A DNA stretch of 64,000 nucleotides from Bacteroidales bacterium UBA5197. Its GTDB lineage: Bacteria; Bacteroidota; Bacteroidia; Bacteroidales; Lentimicrobiaceae. The translations under genes and the position numbers were made by a program. The DNA is taken from contig DHVX01000055.1 of NCBI GenBank assembly GCA_002412885.1, positions 137,236 through 201,235 of the forward strand. The letters run 5' to 3'. This document shows, piece by piece, positions 62,470-64,000 of this stretch; positions within the stretch are counted from its first letter, which is position 1; each line of letters starts with the position of its first letter. The notes beneath the pieces are model-generated. The model did no database searches. It was not told the origin of the DNA and saw only the letters and a program-made list of their open reading frames with translations.

Positions 62470-62916
62470 ATGCCACAAACCGCAAAGAATTTCTTCAGCA
62501 TCGAAGAACAGGACGACATTAAACAAGCCATTCTGGATGCTGAATTGAATACATCGGGAGAAATCAGGGTGCACATCGAAAACAAATGCCCTGGTGATGT
62601 TCTCGAAAGAGCCGCTTACCTGTTTAATAAGTTGGGAATGCATAAAACAGAACAACTCAATGGAGTATTGTTCTATCTGGCCATTCATAACCGGTCATTT
62701 GCAATTGTTGGGGATACCGGAATAAATTCCGTGGTGCCCGATGACTTCTGGGAAACCACAAAAGGTATCATGATCAATCATTTCAGAGAGGGCCGGTTTG
62801 CTGAAGGCCTGATCAACGGAATCAATGAAGCCGGCATTCAACTTAAAAAGCACTTTCCTTTTCATTCTGAGGATGTGAATGAGCTATCTGATGAAATCTC
62901 ATTCGGATCAAACTAA
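62470..62916 (+). CDS. TPM-domain protein, soluble
   Basis: 148 aa. The TPM (YgcG/Psb32-type) fold shows in IEEQDDIKQAILDAELNTSG, EIRVHIENKCPGDVLERAAY, LFYLAIHNRSFAIVGDTGIN and INHFREGRFAEGLINGINEA. There is no signal peptide or membrane helix, unlike its neighbour, so it is predicted cytoplasmic or peripheral. It starts 17 bp after lemA, in the usual lemA-TPM-TPM order. Confidence 0.85.
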   Translation: MPQTAKNFFSIEEQDDIKQAILDAELNTSGEIRVHIENKCPGDVLERAAYLFNKLGMHKTEQLNGVLFYLAIHNRSFAIVGDTGINSVVPDDFWETTKGIMINHFREGRFAEGLINGINEAGIQLKKHFPFHSEDVNELSDEISFGSN

Positions 62917-62929
62917 ATTTTACCAATTG

Positions 62930-63715
62930 ATGGAAATAATAAAAAAAAGCTTTCCGGTATTCATAATATTGATTTTAAGCTTTTTGTGGCTGACCGGAAC
63001 TGCTCAGATTCCTGCAAAACCTGTTCCGCCCCGACTGGTAAATGATTTCGCATCGTTGCTGTCAGCCGATCATGTGAATCAGCTGGAAAGGAAGCTTGTA
63101 ATGTATAACGATACCACTTCCACCCAGATTGTGGTGATTACGGTTGCCAGTCTTGACGGATATGACATTGACGATATGGCTCAGCGAATTGGTAAAGCTT
63201 GGGGCGTTGGACAAAGTGCAACCGACAATGGCATTGTAATTCTGATCAAACCCCGCATCGGAAACGAAAGAGGTCAGGCTGCAATTTCAACGGGTTACGG
63301 AATGGAGGAACTTATTCCAGATGCGATTGCACGAAGAATCGTTGCCAATGAGATGATTCCCTACTTCAAAGAGAATAATTACTATGGTGGAATCAACGCA
63401 GCAGTTGACATTATTTTTGATCTGGCATCAGGACGATTTAAAGCTGCTGAATATGCGGACACAAGCAAAGAAAGTCCGCTTGGAATTCTGATACCCATCA
63501 TTATTATTATCCTTGTGGTTGTTTTTATGGGTAAAAACAAGGGCAAAGGTCAGCACAACATCGGATCGTCTAATCTTCCGCTCTGGATACTTTTATCGAT
63601 GCTCGGAAGCGGTGGAAGAGGTTCATCAGGTGGCTTTGGCGGAGGCGGCGGAGGTGGCTTTGGTGGCTTCGGCGGCGGAGGCTTTGGCGGCGGAGGCGCC
63701 AGTGGAAGCTGGTAA
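62930..63715 (+). CDS. TPM-domain protein, YgcG-like, membrane-bound with Gly-rich tail
   Basis: About 261 aa. Signal peptide MEIIKKSFPVFIILILSFLW ending near GTAQ, then the TPM domain (RLVNDFASLLSADHVNQLER, TQIVVITVASLDGYDIDDMA, ISTGYGMEELIPDAIARRIV), a membrane helix (LGILIPIIIIILVVVFM) and a tail of almost only glycine, phenylalanine and serine ending in GASGSW. The frame opens at 62879 inside the previous gene; ATG 62930 lies 13 nt after its stop and starts at the signal peptide. The Gly-rich tail is typical of YgcG proteins. Function unknown. Confidence 0.88.
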   Translation: MEIIKKSFPVFIILILSFLWLTGTAQIPAKPVPPRLVNDFASLLSADHVNQLERKLVMYNDTTSTQIVVITVASLDGYDIDDMAQRIGKAWGVGQSATDNGIVILIKPRIGNERGQAAISTGYGMEELIPDAIARRIVANEMIPYFKENNYYGGINAAVDIIFDLASGRFKAAEYADTSKESPLGILIPIIIIILVVVFMGKNKGKGQHNIGSSNLPLWILLSMLGSGGRGSSGGFGGGGGGGFGGFGGGGFGGGGASGSW

Positions 63716-63741
63716 TCTTTAGCATATCCATTAAAAATACT

Positions 63742-63779
63742 TACCGGTAGTTTGAGTAATCAGACTACCGGTATTTTTT
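63742..63779 (+). terminator. Intrinsic terminator after the lemA-TPM operon
   Basis: Arms TACCGGTAGT (63742-63751) / ACTACCGGTA (63764-63773) with a 12-nt loop, followed by a six-T run; 26 bp after the stop. Confidence 0.88.
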
Positions 63780-63832
63780 GTTGAGTGATTTGTTGCTATG
63801 CAGATGGAAATGACTCATTTTCATAGATGGGT

Positions 63833-64000
63833 TTACTTCCGGTGATCCCGGTGGGGGGGTGGCCTCAGACTTTTAAGGCAATCAGCCTGCAGCTGATTGT
63901 TTTTTATTACATAGCCCTCATTACTCAGACGAGTCTGGTAAATAGGGATTACCTCCGGTGATCCCGGTGGGGGGAGGCTTCAGACTTTTAAGGCAATCAG
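63833..64000. repeat. 116-bp direct repeat, first unit plus truncated second unit
   Basis: 63833-63885 (TTACTTCCGGTGATCCCGGT...GGCAATCAG) recurs at 63949-64000 (TTACCTCCGGTGATCCCGGT...) with few differences, including the length of a G-run. The repeat distance is 116 bp. Between the copies lie a terminator-like hairpin (CAATCAGC / GCTGATTG at 63879-63899 plus TTTTTT) and a second small hairpin (CAGAC GA GTCTG at 63927-63938). The second unit is cut by the window end. No coding frame is apparent. Confidence 0.75.
63879..63905 (+). terminator. Terminator-like hairpin inside the 116-bp repeat unit
   Basis: Arms CAATCAGC / GCTGATTG with loop CTGCA, followed by six T. The second repeat copy starts the same arm (CAATCAG) at the window edge. 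Confidence 0.6.

Overview
This window looks like chromosomal DNA of a Bacteroidota bacterium, most likely an anaerobic or microaerotolerant member of the Bacteroidales. Five things point there. There is an ECF sigma / FecR / STN-TonB receptor locus. Type IX secretion genes are present: two PorP/SprF-like proteins, two proteins with a C-terminal sorting domain, and a TPR-PD40-OmpA protein. SecD and SecF are fused. Many genes are preceded by the Bacteroidota -7 element TAnnTTTG, several with a TTTG or ATTG element 19-21 nt further upstream. Finally there are O2-defence genes typical of anaerobes (flavodiiron protein, rubrerythrin-like ferritins) together with NADP-type glutamate dehydrogenase. 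I found no rRNA, tRNA, CRISPR array, phage or complete insertion sequence. The placement is inferred from gene content only.

Layout. 1-3.1 kb (minus): TonB receptor (cut by the window edge), FecR anti-sigma and ECF sigma. 3.4-6.6 kb (plus): nitroreductase and a secreted GH20 hexosaminidase. 6.6-13.5 kb (minus): a tight four-gene run of BatA-domain membrane protein, topoisomerase IV A subunit, flavodiiron protein and a lipoprotein. 13.6-16.3 kb (minus): two ferritin-like paralogues and gdhA, each followed by a clear intrinsic terminator. 16.5-20 kb (minus): rlmB, a GT39-type membrane glycosyltransferase and a MORN-type lipoprotein. 20.2-30.5 kb (plus): AddA-like helicase-nuclease, mnmH, a cysteine desulfurase-SelD fusion, pbpC and ychF. 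30.6-32.5 kb: a PLP gamma-lyase-family enzyme facing a divergent Lrp/AsnC regulator. 32.5-36.4 kb: the PorP/SprF pair and a T9SS cargo protein. 36.5-44 kb (plus): lpdA, rfbC, an MltD-like transglycosylase, uvrA, a LOG protein and a retropepsin-like protein. 44-46.3 kb (minus): a large FG-GAP T9SS cargo protein. 46.5-56.4 kb (plus): secDF, tatA, the OmpA protein, purM, prfA and pyrF. 56.5-57.6 kb (minus): ilvE. 57.9-63.7 kb (plus): a small RuvC-like protein, a Cys-rich PAS histidine kinase, htpG, lemA and two TPM-domain proteins. The last 220 bases start a 116-bp direct repeat.

How genes work together. mnmH plus the NifS-SelD fusion encode every step of tRNA 2-selenouridine formation in two adjacent genes: selenium release, selenophosphate synthesis and tRNA modification. 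The T9SS parts and cargo are scattered rather than in one operon. Most other genes are housekeeping.

The least ordinary items are the NifS-SelD fusion; an OmpA protein ending in what looks like a retropepsin fold with a destroyed DTG motif; a pair of 69-bp palindromic elements of identical length 53 kb apart; several intergenic arrays with a 7-bp period but different unit sequences; the 116-bp terminal repeat carrying hairpins; a stand-alone RuvC-like protein; and a tandem rubrerythrin pair in which one copy has lost iron ligands. I did not find a clearly new defence or biosynthetic system.
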